From Planococcus sp. (in: firmicutes) (GTDB taxonomy: Bacteria; Bacillota; Bacilli; Bacillales_A; Planococcaceae), in NCBI GenBank assembly GCA_030147225.1, contig JASLAI010000091.1, positions 1 through 6,410 of the forward strand: DNA of 6,410 bases. The letters run 5' to 3'. Under the pieces are notes generated by a model that searched no databases, was not told the DNA's origin, and saw nothing but the letters and a program-made list of their open reading frames with translations. A program made the position numbers and the translations under genes. This document shows positions 6,206 through 6,410 of the stretch, piece by piece; the stretch's first letter is position 1; every line of letters begins with the position of its first letter.

Positions 6206-6246
6206 AATGAACTTTTTTATGCGGCCGCATGAAATTCCAGTTCATT
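6206..6246. repeat. Long hairpin-forming inverted repeat with a GC-rich palindromic core
   Basis: Outer arms AATGAACT (6206-6213) and AGTTCATT (6239-6246) enclose inner arms TTTTATGCGG (6215-6224) and CCGCATGAAA (6225-6234). A small asymmetric bulge separates them (one base on the left, four on the right). The core ATGCGGCCGCAT (6219-6230) is a perfect 12-bp palindrome and contains a NotI site. It stands out from the surrounding AT-rich sequence. It lies about 80-120 bases upstream of the secreted-protein start, at or just downstream of the likely transcription start for that gene, so it may be a 5' mRNA stem-loop or an operator. Confidence 0.6.
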
Positions 6247-6247
6247 G

Positions 6248-6277
6248 TTTATGGTTAAATTATATTACTAATGACAA
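6248..6277 (-). promoter_or_regulatory. Candidate promoter of the secreted-protein gene
   Basis: On the minus strand TTGTCA (6277-6272, five of six) and CATAAA (6253-6248, four of six) are 18 bases apart. An overlapping alternative uses a perfect TATAAT (6264-6259) with a poor -35, TGGTAA (6287-6282). Either would start transcription at about 6240-6252, within or right next to the hairpin at 6206-6246. The leader would be about 115-130 bases. Confidence 0.4.
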
Positions 6278-6377
6278 ATAATTACCACAATATTACGAAT
6301 TTTTTTATAAATTATTTCTGAAGAAAATATAAACTTTGCTTTATTATTCATCTGAAACAGTTAGCGGTAAAATGAAG

Positions 6378-6388
6378 AAAAGGAGAGG
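6378..6388 (+). promoter_or_regulatory. Ribosome binding site of a gene entering the right edge
   Basis: AAAAGGAGAGG on the plus strand is a strong Shine-Dalgarno sequence at the end of an AT-rich intergenic stretch. The stretch 6247-6377 contains no other gene I can see. TAAAAT at 6368-6373 resembles a -10, but would start transcription inside the ribosome binding site, so the true promoter is probably further left. Confidence 0.55.
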
Positions 6389-6391
6389 ATG

Positions 6392-6410
6392 GTGTATCCA
6401 TGGATATCAG
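6392..6410 (+). CDS. Start of an unidentified plus-strand gene (3' end outside window)
   Basis: Only about six codons are visible, so no function can be given. The GTG at 6392 has the best spacing from AAAGGAG (6 bases). An ATG at 6389 in the same frame is only 3 bases away, and an ATG at 6400 in another frame is 14 bases away. The gene would be divergent from the secreted-protein gene and share its upstream region. Confidence 0.3.

Noticed and set aside
6372..6410. Plus-strand start at ATG 6372 giving a basic peptide (MKKRRGW...)
   Set aside because: No Shine-Dalgarno sequence precedes it, and the frame runs straight through the strong AAAAGGAGAGG site, which more likely serves a later start.

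Overview
The window looks like chromosomal DNA from a low-to-moderate GC Gram-positive of the order Bacillales. Supporting signs are strong AGGAGG-type ribosome binding sites, TTG starts on two genes, compact intrinsic terminators, a BceB-type peptide-antibiotic ABC permease, a YqiG-like old yellow enzyme and an RsbR-type STAS protein. A member of Planococcaceae or a near relative is my best guess; that is inference, since nothing in the window fixes the genus. I see no phage, transposon, CRISPR, tRNA or rRNA.

Layout from left to right. Plus strand: the C-terminal part of a BceB/FtsX-family permease runs in from the left edge to 868. It is followed by a strong terminator and possibly a second, weaker one. 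A leader of about 120 bases comes next; it contains a short perfect inverted repeat and an imperfect sigma-54-like element. Then comes a complete YqiG-type flavin oxidoreductase (1068-2189). A bidirectional terminator (2195-2240) separates it from a convergent minus-strand gene.

From there to 6124 all genes lie on the minus strand. In transcription order they are a secreted Thr/Lys-rich protein (6124 to 5510), a retinol-dehydrogenase-like SDR oxidoreductase (5370 to 4474), an RsbR-like STAS protein with an unusual N-terminal sensor domain (4308 to 3295), and an EamA/DMT transporter (3153 to 2245). Gaps of about 140-165 bases, and separate promoter-like or terminator sequences for some of them, suggest individually transcribed genes rather than one operon. 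The last 290 bases are an AT-rich divergent intergenic region with a long interrupted hairpin near the likely 5' end of the secreted-protein transcript. At the extreme right edge is the ribosome binding site and start of a plus-strand gene.

The genes do not form an obvious pathway. Loose themes are cell-envelope and stress response (Bce-type permease, exported protein, STAS sensor) and redox or detoxification enzymes (OYE, SDR). The most unusual items are the STAS protein, whose two RsbR-type phosphorylation positions appear to be glutamates and whose sensor domain is not the standard one, and the low-complexity secreted protein with the hairpin leader. I found no clear evidence for a wholly new multi-gene system here.
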